Shown here: in pieces, positions 21,788 to 34,330 of the stretch | Layout of the letters: each line of letters starts with the position of its first letter | Numbering within the stretch: position 1 is the first letter of the stretch | Assembly (NCBI GenBank): GCA_028095005.1 | Contig: CM051459.1 | Coordinates: 119,633,431-119,697,430, forward strand | Source: Rhynchospora pubera | Lineage: Eukaryota; Streptophyta; Magnoliopsida; Poales; Cyperaceae | Reading direction: 5' to 3' | Length of the DNA stretch: 64,000 bases | The notes under the pieces: model-generated | Told to the model about the DNA's origin: nothing | The model's input: the letters and a program-made list of their open reading frames with translations, nothing else | The model's database searches: none | Position numbers and translations under genes: made by a program

Positions 21788-24700
21788 ATGAAAAATCTTT
21801 TGACTCTATTTTCCCTCCTCTGCTTCTCCTTCTTTCCTATCTCTTCCTCTAAATGCAACATCTCCGACCATGGTCTCCTATCTCTCGCCTTTCACCAAGT
21901 CTTAAATTTCCATCCAATTCCTTGTCAGCCAATCCATAACATAACCCTTCCTTCTAGAAACCTGACCGGTTCGGTCTCATGGGCAGTTCTCGGCAACCTC
22001 TCTTCTCTTCGCTATGTCGATTTGTCAAACAACTCCTTACAAGGCTCTATACCGACTCAGTTTTGGTCTGTACCGTCTCTTGAGCATGTCAACCTTGCCA
22101 GAAACAGGCTCGGAGGAGCGCTTCGGCTTGGGCCGGTACGAAGAGGTAGATCATCCCTTAAGTACTTATACCTCTCTCAGAACAGGTTCACTAGTGTGGT
22201 CAACATCTCGCATCACAACGCTCTTGAAGTGCTTGACGTATCGAGCAACAAAATAGGTTCGGTACCTGTTGGATTAAACAATCTGACCAAATTGGTACAC
22301 TTGGATTTGTCTCACAATTCTATGCATGGACATGTACCGCAAGATTTACCGCCTCTTATAGGGTTAAGATTTTTTAATATCTCATACAATAATTTCTCTG
22401 GCGAGGTCAATATGTCGATTTGGAAGAAATTCGGTAAATCCGCTTTTATAAAAGCTGGTAATATCAAGTTTCTTAGCTCTTCTTCTGTGAATGGTACAAC
22501 ATCTAAGAATGGTACCACATCTAAGAATGATACCAGTCAAAAGCCAAGGGAGCACAAAAGAACACTACTGCTAGCAATTCTTATACCCATATCTGCAATT
22601 ATCATCTTAACCTTATTCCTCTGCACACTATGTATTCTCAACAAAACAAGGATCAAGAAAAAGCACCATAAAGCAAACGAGCAAGCAGTCAAAGATGCCA
22701 TTGCATTAGCAATAGAAGACACAGAAACAAGCTGGGTCGCCGAGGCCAAATGGACAGCTCCAGTTGTAATGATAGAGAAACCACTCATGCAGCTGACATT
22801 TGCTGAGCTAGCAGTGGCAGCCTCCGGTTTTGGTCGGGAGTCTCAGTTGGCCGAAAGAGGGGGCCGGAGTGGGCTAGCATACCGGGCCGTTTTGCCTGGA
22901 GATTTACATGTAGTGATACGTGTAGTAGAGAGTGCACGTGACATACCGGAGCAAGAAGCGATTGCGGCTTTTCGCAACCTTGGCCAGTTGAGGCATCCTA
23001 ACATATTGCCTCTCCTTGGCTACTGCATCTCAGGTATTTTGATTTATTCGTTTTTAACATGTCTTTTGTTTGTCTGGCCGGAAAGTTCGAAATTGCAACT
23101 TGAAATTATAGAAACAAGTCAAATTGATAAATTTCTATTTGATTTAAGAAAATTCAAAGGTGTTTAGCATATGCTTATGAACTGCTGTTAATAATCTTAT
23201 TTCAGATACATTAGTAACTTTTTATAAGTTATTAAATTGTAAATTGTAAATGCCTTTGATGGTTGTTACTATAGGGTGTGTTTGGATGAGCCTTGAATAA
23301 GGAATAAGAATAAGAAATTTCGGTATGCGTGTTTATTCTTATTCTTGTATAACCCAAACAATACAAGAATAAGGAATTTGGGCCCTTATTCTTATACTAA
23401 CAAAACCATGGTATAAGAATAAGTAATTTGGATAAGCACGCATACCGAAATTCCTTATTCTTATTCCTTATTCATGGCTCGTCCAAACACACCCATAGTG
23501 AATAGTCTGATAGGCTATGAGAGTACTACTAAACTACTAGTCTACTACCATAGTATTATATTGCTATTAGTAGCTTTGTTTATTGGACTAATACTATTAG
23601 TGCTACAGGGCACGTGCGCATATGATGGCATGTATGAACATGTGAAATAAGAGGTTGCTTTTAAGAAAAGGAACTTTGGAAAGGGATACAAATATTTAAA
23701 CAAATCATAATTGCTGGGTCTTTTTATAAAGTTGATCTATTTTGTTCTGCTCTATGACAAATTTAAATGCACCCTCTGCTTTTCTGACAGATATTCAAAA
23801 TAGCCTCGTTAATATAAATTCTTGAGTACCATGTACAACGGTGAATTTAATGATGCCCTGTGCAAATGTGGAAGGGTAATGGCTTCTCTGTGGAGGCTTG
23901 TTCCTACCAGAAAAGAATTTGAATTTTGAAACAACACAAAAGAACACATTCAATTGATCTCCAAAATATTAGAGAAATTCTAATCAAACTCAGTTTTGCA
24001 CAGCCAAAATTCATGTTTCATTTCGTAGGATCTTACTGCACATGACAACACAAAAATTTGTAGAAACCAATTTTCTTGGGTTATAATTTTTATTTTTATG
24101 TTTCAGCTTTTGTACATTTGAATTGAATCTTTTATAACGTAAGCTAAACTTTGTGAGGTAAAGTAAAAGGGAAGGTCTGAAAAATAATATATTTTCATTA
24201 TAGGTAGGGAGAAACTATTGATATATGAGTATATGGAGAGAGGAGACCTCCACCGGTGGCTGCATGAGCTACCAGCTGGCACACCCAACACTGAGGAATG
24301 GGATGATGACACATGGGAGGTCGCAGGGGATTGGCCTTCACGGCATCGCATTGCACTTGGCATTGCACGGGGATTGGCATTTCTCCACCAGGGCTGGGCC
24401 GGGTCAGGCAAACCCGTCACCCACGGCCATTTAGTCCTAACTAACATTCTACTTGGGGATGATTTAGAGCCACATATCGCCGACATTGGTCCACTAGACA
24501 ATGCCGGTACACCGGAGGGAGATGTGTACCAATTTGGGGTGGTACTGTTTGAGCTAATGACAGGTCGCGATGGGTGGGATGATGCATCAGTGAATCGGGT
24601 TCGGGGGCAGGTCAAGGAAGGGAAGGAATTGGATTTGTTGGATGACAGGCTTTTGATCGAGGGGGTGGAGCCCGATTGGCAGCGACAGATGGTCGGCTGC

Positions 24701-24820
24701 CTGCATGTCGGGTACTTGTGTACCGCACAATCGCCTGAAAAGAGACCCACAATGCAGCAAGTTGTGGGTCTGGTTAAGGACCTTCAACCTGTTTCGGCGA
24801 CATCATCGGTTCCATCATGA
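21788..24820 (+). CDS. LRR receptor-like pseudokinase, one intron
   Basis: Exon 1 (21788-23033) and exon 2 (24204-24820) join in phase 1 across a 1.17-kb intron, rebuilding CISG-REKLLIYEY and 620 aa. There is an N-terminal signal peptide (1-20) and an ectodomain of about five leucine-rich repeats (about 50-205). A small NGTTSK repeat at 235-246 and one membrane helix (259-284) follow, then a cytoplasmic kinase-like domain. Catalytic motifs are lost: the VAIK lysine is Arg378 (VVIR), HRD reads HGH (489-491), and DFG reads DIG (509-511). Only nine residues separate DIG from the GDVYQFG of subdomain IX, so the activation segment and APE are gone. It resembles the Arabidopsis At2g24230/At5g58150 type, itself described as probably inactive. 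It likely acts as a co-receptor or scaffold rather than an enzyme. A MITE sits in its intron. Confidence 0.9.
23274..23494. mobile_element. MITE family A, copy 5, in the intron of the pseudokinase gene
   Basis: The ends GGGTGTGTTTGGATGAGCC and GGCTCGTCCAAACACACCC are inverted, and the 3-bp repeat ATA flanks both sides. The interior carries GGAATAAGAATAAG and its complement. It is wholly inside the 23034-24203 intron and does not touch the splice sites. Confidence 0.88.
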
Positions 24821-25789
24821 GAAGTACATTAGTTGACTAAGCATAGATGCAAAGACATTTTTGCAACTATGATCTGTAAAAGTTGTTCCTAAAATGCATT
24901 GGTACAAGAAGTAAACATTGTTAGTTTTGAATTGAATGTATATTCCAACATTCCAGCTAGCAAAAGCATTAATGTCAAGTTTCAGTACATAGTTTATTAA
25001 TACCCTTGTTTGCAACAATTGCTACAAAAGGAAGGTGGCAAAAGATAGTGGTGCAGAAAGGAGCAGTTTTGGTCTGAACTTGGAGGATGAAGTGGGTCAG
25101 AGAATCTCAGTCCCTAATCACCTTTTACAGATTTAACTTTAAGGTGTGAAATTTGAGTTGTTATAAGTCAAAAAAGAGTTATTGAGTTTTTCTTTATTTA
25201 AAGGGTTAAGTAATGGGAGAGGTTGAAAGGTAGATGCAAAGAAATGAGAAAGGTTTGTAGTTTTGTTGGAAGCAAGTTGGTGATTGGCAGCATCTCCTGT
25301 GCTCCTTCATTGTTTCTTTTCCCTTGGTTTAGTTCCATTTCGTTTCTAATTTGGGTTTATTTCATCTGCTTTTACAAGTCGTCTCGTCACTTTCGGCTCG
25401 TCGAAGTTTGAACCGGACCTAGAATCAAACCGGACCCACATGCATCCTCTAATGGGACCTACACGGGATCGAATGAATACATAAAAAAGACACGAGAGAA
25501 AAGATAAAAAAGCACCACCGAAAACGAAAATTGTGAGCGCGAAAGATTACCGTGATTTCAAGGGAATTAGTATATAATTAATGCATTATTGTATGTGTCT
25601 TTTCTAGCCCTCATTTTTGAAGAGCTCGAGATAAGTATTTTGAAAAGTTTTAAACAATAAAATTACTAAATTCGACCTTATGCCACTCTCATGTGCATAT
25701 CACTGGTTCCGGTATTTCGTTGCTGTTTTCATTGTAATTAATGAGACTCGAAATTAAATTCCAATATGATTAAAAATTGAACATAATTT
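24821..25789. other. 3' flank of the pseudokinase gene and spacer
   Basis: No further gene was recognised. The first few hundred bases are presumably the 3' untranslated region. Confidence 0.4.
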
Positions 25790-26187
25790 GGAGAATTGCT
25801 AATGTGCCACGGGTGGCAATGCCATCCATTTTTCTTTTGAGTCATTTTTCGATATCCAAAATTCAAATGGTCGATCCAAACCGTTCAAATTAATCTCTAT
25901 ATTGAAATATCCTTGGAGACCAAATTTTACATTTTTTCAAATTTTTTTATTATTTATTATGATATTTTCAAAAAACATTATAATTGGAGTATTTCATACC
26001 CTCCAATTTAAAAACAACATAATAAATAGTAGAAAAATTCGAAAAATGTAAAATTTGGTCTCCAAGAATATTTTAATATAGAGATCAACTTGAATGGTTT
26101 GGATCAACCATTTAAATTTTAGATATCGAAAAATGACTCAAAAAAAAATGGGTGGCATTGCCACCCGTGGCACATTAGCCATTCTCC
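25790..26187. mobile_element. Foldback MITE, type F
   Basis: GGAGAATTGCTAATGTGCC at the left is inverted at the right end with one mismatch. The arms continue through GGTGGCAATGCCA and AT-rich blocks that share GATCCAAACCGTTC and AAATTTGGTCT-like words with family B. It is probably a diverged relative with different ends. No clear target duplication was found. Confidence 0.7.
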
Positions 26188-26355
26188 ATGGTGGCGTTTG
26201 GATGCATTGAGAAGAAGCAAGAAGAAGGAAGAAAAGAAGAAAAAATATTATAAACAATCCAAACTCTTCACAAAATTACACACTTCCCAATACTTCTTCC
26301 CACTTCTTCCCTTCTTCCCACAAATGGCTTATAGATATGTGATCATGAACCTATA

Positions 26356-26544
26356 GGCTCTGTTTGGATGCGTTGAGAATAAGGTAGGAAGAAGGAAGAA
26401 GGGAAGAAATTTATTGGGAATGGGTAAATTTATTGGGAAGTGTGTAACTTTTGTGGAAAGTTTGGATGGTTAGAAATAAATTTATTGGTAAAAAATAGTT
26501 ATTTCTTATTTCTTATTCTGGGAAGAAGCCATCCAAACGGAGCC
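26356..26544. mobile_element. MITE family A, copy 6 (189 bp)
   Basis: The ends GGCTCTGTTTGGATG / CATCCAAACGGAGCC are inverted and the 3-bp repeat ATA flanks both sides. It has the same length as the copy at 7379 in reverse orientation. A partial relative with similar purine tracts lies just upstream (about 26190-26325). Confidence 0.85.
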
Positions 26545-27874
26545 ATAGTTAGTATTGAAAGAATGTTTTTTGTACTGTTTTACGGACGTTAAAAGATCGT
26601 ACTTATCTATGGATAGTTGGATATGTATGTTTTTCCGTATTTTGTTCTTATTAATTATATTGTTGAAGTGTCAAAATAATGCATACAAGAAACACAATAC
26701 TTTTAATTTCCTATAAACTGTTGAGGTCTTTTATTATGATTTTTTTTTTTAAAAAAAACGAGGCTGAAATAAAAATTGAAACTTTCTGTCAATTATTTTC
26801 TCTGATTTTTCCAAGGCTATAATTCAAGTATTGAACACATAAAGTGGGGCACAAGATTGAAATAAGCAATAATATAATTTACCATCATCACTGTTATTAG
26901 GTTCGAAGCTATCAATGCAAATTAAAAGAAAATTCAGACATTTTCAAATTTTATTTTTATTTTCCACATATTGACAAGGTCTGCCTCATAATGGACCGGA
27001 AGAGTGAAAGATATTAATTATACACAGAGAGATTTTTTTTTCCGACTCCATCTGTAAATCTTTGACTCCAAGAGAGAAGCTGATATTGATAAATGGATTA
27101 CTAATTAATTTGCAATGTTTGCATTGAGTTGATAATCTCGACTCTCAACCATACTTTTCTTAATTAAGTCAAAAAAAATTAAAAGAAAAATACTTATAGC
27201 AATAATTTTGGGTTGGCGCATACACCAAAACTTTATCATTTTTAATATCATTTGACATTTCATCGAATATAATTGAATTTGACCGTAGTAAATTTTTTGT
27301 ATATTGATGAATGATATAGCTTGCATCATTACATCAAGTTTTATCGTTTTTTAATGTGCATAAAATATAAAAAATATACATCAGGTTTCAAGAGTGTCAC
27401 ATTGTAAAACTGATTTTTATGAATGTCCAATTGAACACATTAATTGTATTATTAAATGATTCGTTTCATTCGTAAAATCCAGTTTGTTATCTAGTAGGTA
27501 GTATCTACCAGAATAATTTATCATGGAACTTCTTCATTTTCTCTTTTTTCTAGCCTTGTCTTTTTTTACATTGTAATCATTACTTACAAGGACCTAATAA
27601 TTAAATATCATCAACAAGACTATTGTAATTTTCATTAACTTATCAATTTAGAGTGCAAATAATTAAAAGAAACATTGACTTATTGAATAAAAATATGTCT
27701 AGAACAATTTTTTACTCGTTAACTTATAAGATACTTGATAAATACAATTCATACATGATAGTTTTTAAATCTTAACTAAATTCATTAATTTTATAATATT
27801 TCTAATGATTCAGATAATGATTTCCGCGGCATTTTTCTTCAGTTACTAATTTTAAAAAATGAAACTAAAGCTTG
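26545..27874. other. AT-rich spacer with no recognised gene
   Basis: Only short low-complexity frames occur. Nothing could be supported. Confidence 0.5.
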
Positions 27875-27883
27875 CAATATTTC

Positions 27884-29334
27884 CCGAAATTATTTTATAT
27901 AGGAATTCGGACGTTAAAAATTTTAATAGAAAGAATTATTATTATTATTATTTTTAATAAGAAGAAAGTTCGAACGTGTTTTATAAAAGCGTACAGTCTC
28001 TCTCCTTCCTACTCGTTTATAAAACGCGCTCGAAGGCTTCGAACGCGTTTTATAAACGGGTAAGAAGGGGAATAAATTCACCGCTTCAGTTACACCTCAA
28101 AAGACTTGTAAGACTTTCGTACCCGTTTATAAAACGCGTTCGGAGCCTTCGAGCGCGTTTTATAAACGGGTAGGAAGGCGTAAATTTTTCGAAATGGAGT
28201 TATTACCGTTTTTTTCAAAATTAATAGGAAAATTAATGTGAAAATTTAGTAGTTTATTTTACAATTTTTAAAATATCACATTTAATTTTACAATTTTTAA
28301 AATATCACATTTAATTTCATATTAATTTTATTTTAAAATGACATTCGAATATTAATTTTGACATTAATATCATTTTGTTTGAATAACTATCAAGAAAGTC
28401 ACTTGATTTACTGCATTTCTCTTTTTAATGATTAATTTATGATTTTACAAACTTTTTTAGTAGTTTAGAGTGGTTTTTAGGTTTGCAAACTTTCAAAGTG
28501 GATTTTGGAGGTCTAGAGAGCGTTTTTTGGCCCCGAAAATGGTCGTTACGGGGTTTTTATCCCGATAAAACGTGTAGATCTCGTCGCCAGATTTTCGGAA
28601 TGTACTTGTTTGCCCCAAACGGACCTTCCTATCGAAAGTTATACTTGTTTAAAGTATTAATGTTCAAAATTTTTTAATTAAAAAATTATATTTCAATTAT
28701 TTCCATATTATATATTATTTGATTATATATGGCTAACATAAAATAAAATAAAAGGAGAGACTGCAATTCAAAAGATAAGTTTGTAGAATTAAATAGTAAA
28801 AATACAGGGTTTTCGGCGAATAATTATTCAAACAAAATGATATTATACACATGTTAAAAAAAAATATGTGCAATTAAATGCATATAAAATATGTGTGATA
28901 TATTTGTTATATCTATTTAATACATCTTTAATTGGAAATAAAATTTTGAGAATTTTGTAAATATGAAACATACAAGGACCTTGATGCAAAATATTGTTTT
29001 TAATAAGTTAAATGTTGCGGCTTGAATGAAAAATATGAAAAACTAATAACGCGTTTATAAAACGCGCTCAAAGGTTCCAAACGCGTTTTATAAACGAGTA
29101 CGAAGGTCTGACCAGCCTTTTGGGGCGTAACTGAAGCGGTGAATTTATTCCCCTTCTTACCCGTTTATAAAACGCGTTCGAAGCCTTCGAATGTGTTTTA
29201 TAAACGGATAAGAAAGAAAAATAATGTACGCTTTTATAAAACGCATTCGAACTTTCTTCTTATTAAAAAATAATAATAATAATCCTTTCTATTAAATTTT
29301 TTTACGTCTGAATTCCTATATAAAATAATTTCGG
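27884..29334. mobile_element. Mutator-like non-autonomous element carrying four palindromes (copy 1)
   Basis: The exact 9-bp duplication CAATATTTC flanks the element (27875-27883 and 29335-29343). The ends CCGAAATTATTTTATATA are inverted, and the terminal inverted repeats extend about 300 bp. Each arm holds two near-perfect 45-bp palindromes built from CGTTTATAAAACGCG and its complement (28014-28058, 28124-28168, 29052-29096, 29162-29206). The core (28200-29040) has no transposase frame. Long arms plus 9-bp duplications are the mark of Mutator-like elements. A second copy lies at 29479-30853 in reverse orientation. Confidence 0.88.
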
Positions 29335-29478
29335 CAATATTTCATTATACTTCCTAATGTTATACACGAGATGCAATTGATATTGTTTAATTATATTTTC
29401 ACTACAAATTATGTCCTTCACGAACCGAAAAGAGTAGTTGCAGGACGGAGAAGTTCGCTATTTTCTTCTTCTCTGCAA

Positions 29479-30853
29479 CCGAAATTATTTTATATAAGAA
29501 TTCAGATCCCAAAAATTTTAATAGAAAGAATTATTATTATTTTTTTAATAAGAAGAAAGTTCGAACGCATTTTATAAAAGCGTACAATCTCTCTCCTTCC
29601 TACGCGTTTATAAAACGCGCTCGAAGGCTTCGAACGCGTTTTATAAACACGTAGGAAGAAGAGCTTCAGTTACGCCTCAAAAGGCTGGTCAGACTTTCGT
29701 ACGCGTTTATAAAACGCGTTTGGAGCCTTCGAGCGCGTTTTATAAACGTGTTATTAATTTTTCATATTTTTCCGCAACATTTAACTTATTAAAAATAATA
29801 TTTTACATCAAGGTCCCTGCATGTTTCATATTTACAAAATTCTCAAAATTTTATTTCCATTTAAAGATGTATTAAATAGATATAACAAATATATCACACA
29901 TATTTTATATGCATTTAATTGCACACATATATTTTTTTTGAACATGTTTATAATATCATTTTGTTTGAATAATTATTCACCGACGATCCTGTATTTTTAC
30001 TATTTAATTTTACAAACTTATCTTTTGAATTGTAGTCTCTTCTCTTTTTTTATTTTATGTTAGCCATATATAATCAAATAATATATAATATGGAAATAAT
30101 TAAAATATAAATTTTTTAAAAAATTTTGAACATTAAAACTTTAAACAGGCTTAACTTTTGATAGGAAGGTCCGTTTGGGGCGATCGAGCACAATCCGGAA
30201 AGCTAGCGACGAGATCTACACATGTTACCGGGGTAGAACCCCGTAACGACCATTTTGGGACCCAAAAAGCGCTCTCTAGACCTCCAAAATCCACTTTGAA
30301 AGTTTGCAAACCTAAAAACCACTCTAAACTACTAAAGAAGTTTTTAAAATCATAAATTAATCATTAAAAAGAGAAATGCAGTAAATCAAGTGACTTTCAT
30401 GGAAAAATTAATGTCAAAATTAATATTCTAATGTCTTTTTTAAATAAGATTAATATGAATTTAAATGTGATATTTTAAAAGTTATAAATTTAACTTAAAT
30501 TTTCACATTAATTTTTCTATTAATTTTTCTATGAAATTTTCACATTAATTTTTCCATTTCGAAAAATTTACGCCTTCCTACCCGTTTATAAAACGCGCTC
30601 GAAGGCTCCGAACGCGTTTTATAAACGCGTACGAAAGTCTGACCAGCCTTTTGAGGCGTAATTGAAGTTCTCCTTCCTTCGCGTTTATAAAACGCGTTCG
30701 AAGCCTTCGAGCGCGTTTTATAAACACGTAGGAAGGAGAGAGACTGTACGCTTTTATAAAACGCGTTCGAACTTTCTTCTTATTAAAAAAAATAATAATA
30801 ATTCTTTCTGTTAAAATTTTTGGGGTCTGAATTCCTATATAAAATAATTTCGG
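29479..30853. mobile_element. Mutator-like non-autonomous element carrying four palindromes (copy 2, inverted)
   Basis: The exact 9-bp duplication TCTCTGCAA flanks it (29470-29478 and 30854-30862). The ends CCGAAATTATTTTATATA are inverted. Palindromes of about 45 bp lie near 29604, 29704, 30583 and 30682. The core is the reverse complement of the core of copy 1, including the stretch with the AAACTTTCAAAGTGGATTTT words. The different target duplication shows that it inserted independently of copy 1, only about 145 bp away. There is no coding capacity. Confidence 0.88.
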
Positions 30854-30862
30854 TCTCTGCAA

Positions 30863-33800
30863 TATAGATTGGTTGTATTCTCTTTTATTAAATCGAGAAT
30901 AGTTTTACAATAGTTTTTTCGCAGTTTGGAAACTCGTCCATTTCATGTCAGAGAATTAAATGTTGACGTAGAACTCCTGTTGTAAATTGTTTTTTTTTTT
31001 TTTTAAAAAAAGATGTCTTCAATGTCCACATTTGATTTCAGTGCACAGTTCCCTTGTACTTTCGGTACAGTTATGCTGGTTGTAATTTTTTTTCCTTTTT
31101 CTTAAGAAATACTGAAATACTGGTTATAAATGTGCGGTGTCGACAATTAATTAAAGAACATTGTAGATATTTAATGCGTGACTTTTGATACTATGGTGAC
31201 ATGGCACAAGTTACCGCAAGGAACACAGACACCTCCATTCTTACTATTAATTGGAGATAACTTGCTGTCGTCAAAAAGTAATGTAATTTTTCCCACAAAA
31301 CAAAGAGAGAAAGAAAAATGAATATATTAATTCGATGTTATTTAAAATTAATTTGATGTTATTCTTTTAATAGGTATAAAATTAGATCCAGATTTGCGAA
31401 GCATATTGTTTGAAAACTACTTGAATCAAACTGACAAGATGCGTTGGGGACGTGGGTCCAAAAAATTACCAAAAAGTAACAAATTAGTTCACTTTCAATA
31501 ACAGGATCCTTTTTTTTCTTTTTACCCTTGCCTTTTGTTTTCAATCTTACAAAAAACAAGATCCTTAGAAAGAAATGGAGCACTGGAGGTCGATCAAATT
31601 TGTTCAGTTGTTTAATTTTATTTTCAGAAAGATAAAAACATTGAATAACGGGTCCCACTAAAAACAGCTTATGCGGACTGTTACAATAGATTTTTTTTTA
31701 AGACAACTTAGCATCGGCTGCTAAGGAAACTGTTACAATGGACTTAGACTTGTGTTTGACCATTCTTAACAGTGTGTATCTATTGATACCGTGTGATGTT
31801 CGTACAATTAAGTATATTGGAGAAATAAACAAATATTTTAAGAAGAGTTTTTTGAAAGTTGGTTTGAAACTAACAATTTTATTATAAGAAATATTGACGG
31901 AATAGAGCGAAATCATTGGGTCAAATATGAAATTTAGCATTAAAAACTTGAATCAATTTGAAAAATTTTTAAATAAACCCTTGCCTTTTATTTTAAATTT
32001 ATTGTTTCTATAATACTTCATAATTTAGTATTAAAAACTTGAATAAACCATTCAAATATGAAAAATTTAGAATTTGAACCTTTAGCATATTATATCAATA
32101 CTAATATATGTATTCTCGTCTGTTGAGAGATAAATTTTATTTTCCAAATTATTAAAAATAAAATATATTATTTACTTATAAAAATAATAAATAAATATAT
32201 ATCAAAGATATTGTAGCGGTAAAATTGTAGAAGGTACGTATACTCGCATACAAATCCATACAACTTAGCTTTATTGTATCATTCGAACAGTGTGCGCATG
32301 TCCTGCCCAAGTACTTTCATGGATCCATAAATGCCTTTTGTTTGTATTGAAAATGTCCTGTACGTTGCAACAAAATAAGTCCAATAACTTTTTGTATGCC
32401 ACTTTTGGGGAATGATATTCTACGATCTACATACAACTACAAGTACTGCATGTCAATATTTTTTTTCTTGCAAAAATTTTGATCAGCAAACAGACTCTTC
32501 TAGCAGCTACCTGGCGCTAATTGCAGTACATCAATGATGCTTAATAATTAACTATAAATGTTACATTAGTAAATGTTGTACTTGGCATTACATATGGACT
32601 GTTCCAGTGTGCCTTAGCTCTGAACTGAGTTATTATTTGTATAATACAATTTAATTTCAAATTCTTATTGCCCGTTATGGCAAAATATTTCATCATGCAA
32701 TGCACTTATCTTCTCCCTTTTTTAGGACTACAAATTATACTTTCGAATTTTTTTTTTGAAGAAAATACTTTCGAATTTATAAGATGACTTGATTTAAATT
32801 TAAAAATTCGAGCTAGCTTGTTCAGTTAGCTGGCTTAATTTTAAGGACAGAATAAACTTTCAACATGTTAAATAAAATAGAAAAAAAAATCAAAGATTAA
32901 AATTATACCTTATGTTATATTAGATAATAGTAGATTGCATTAACATGTTTCATACTAATCTAAAAATTAATAAATTACATATGTACATATTAAGTTGACT
33001 CAGTTTGCAAAATATTTTCAATCATGCTGGGGTAAATCATCTAGACAAGAGTTATCAAGTGTAAGCTAGATCTACTTTGAGCTTGATTTGTGAGTTTTTT
33101 TAGTTTGATAATTCATTTGCTAATAATTTCAGATTTGAGTTGCTATTTCTCCTACTTGTGGTCATAAAATACATTCTCTAACCTTCTACTATTCTGGTGG
33201 GCCCTGATTTAATTTCTGGAAAGTGGGTCCCAGATCCAGACAGTGCCCGGTCAAGCACGTAATTAAAGAGAAAGGAGAGCAATATGGGAAGGAAGCAGCC
33301 ACCCAAATGCTTGAATCATGTTTTCTCTCTCAATTCTGAAACGAAACTGATTGAGTCATGAGTAAACGATTTTACTACCTTGGGGGTCTTATCAACCTAT
33401 TTTGTTTTGTCTTGCGCTGGTTTTGTGTCATTTTGTGATTTGTTCTTAGAATCCTTCCAACCGGTCCCTCTCTGTTGAGCTCAGCGCATTGCAACTTGTT
33501 TTGTTCCTTATCTCATGTTTCATTTAATTTTATTTAGCCTCCGTGAGGACCGTGACCCTTTTTTGGTACTGTTCCTTCTGTATTACTGATTCAACACTGA
33601 GTTATGGGTTAATTGATTTATTTATTCGTGCAATATTTTACTCAAAAGCATAGATAATAGCGTCCCGATTACATGTTCATTATTATCCCGATTACATGTT
33701 CGTTATAATAAAGGATCATATTGTGAGTCTATTAGATATAATAAGAAATTACTTTATAAGTATAAGTGTCCGTTTAAGTGTAAGAGAGAATCATTTTAAT

Positions 33801-34195
33801 ATAAGTGTATAAAGTGCAGATGAGAGAAGACGAGGGTCAAGGGATAGAGGATAAGAGAGAGAAGAAAACAGTAGAAATAGGGAGAGGAGAGGGAAGTGAA
33901 AGTTAGAAGGAGGGATGAATGTGTTAGTTCCAAAAATGAAAAAGCACTATGTTGGAATGATAAGGATGATAATATGCACGACTACACTTAGCACTCATGT
34001 TTAGCAATTAGCAATTTCATTGTTGTGTATTACATAATTGATGCTTAAAGAAAATAAAGACTGCTTTTTGTTTTAATTCACCAATTTTTTAATGAGTAAT
34101 GCTTTGTTTGATGGGAGGTAGAGGAAGAGAGAGGCGGCGAGAGAAAAAAAAAATGTACAAATGACTTTATTGGTTTGTATAATTATTCCAAAATA
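30863..34195. other. AT-rich spacer with no recognised gene
   Basis: Apart from a small poly(A) insert at 31678-31742 I see no supported feature. A short tandem duplication (TCCCGATTACATGTTC, twice) lies near 33663-33705. Confidence 0.5.
31678..31742 (-). mobile_element. Short 5'-truncated poly(A) retroposon on the minus strand
   Basis: ACTGTTACAAT occurs on both sides of an insert of about 37 bp. The insert starts with nine T on the plus strand, which is a poly(A) tail on the minus strand. The flanking repeats are 11-14 bp, typical of LINE-driven insertion. Confidence 0.55.
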
Positions 34196-34330
34196 AGGTT
34201 GTTCTGTCATGGATATATTTTTAGGTGGGTCTAAATCTAAATCATTTATTCATAATGATACATGGTTGTGATTTGATTAGAACTTGAATGAAGGGTCTAG
34301 ATTTGAACTATGTATCCATGACAGAACTAT
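34196..34330. mobile_element. Small inverted-repeat element
   Basis: GTTCTGTCATGGATA near the left end is inverted as TATCCATGACAGAAC at the right, with ATTCCAAAAT at both outer ends. It is probably a MITE or a solo hairpin. No target duplication was resolved. Confidence 0.45.

Noticed and set aside
24103..24750. 215-codon minus-strand frame opposite exon 2 of the pseudokinase
   Set aside because: It is a shadow frame with no domain; the plus-strand frame has kinase subdomains in the right order.
27872..28173. Short Arg-rich plus-strand frames in the palindrome elements
   Set aside because: They translate the repeated TATAAAACGCG palindromes, and similar frames appear in every arm.
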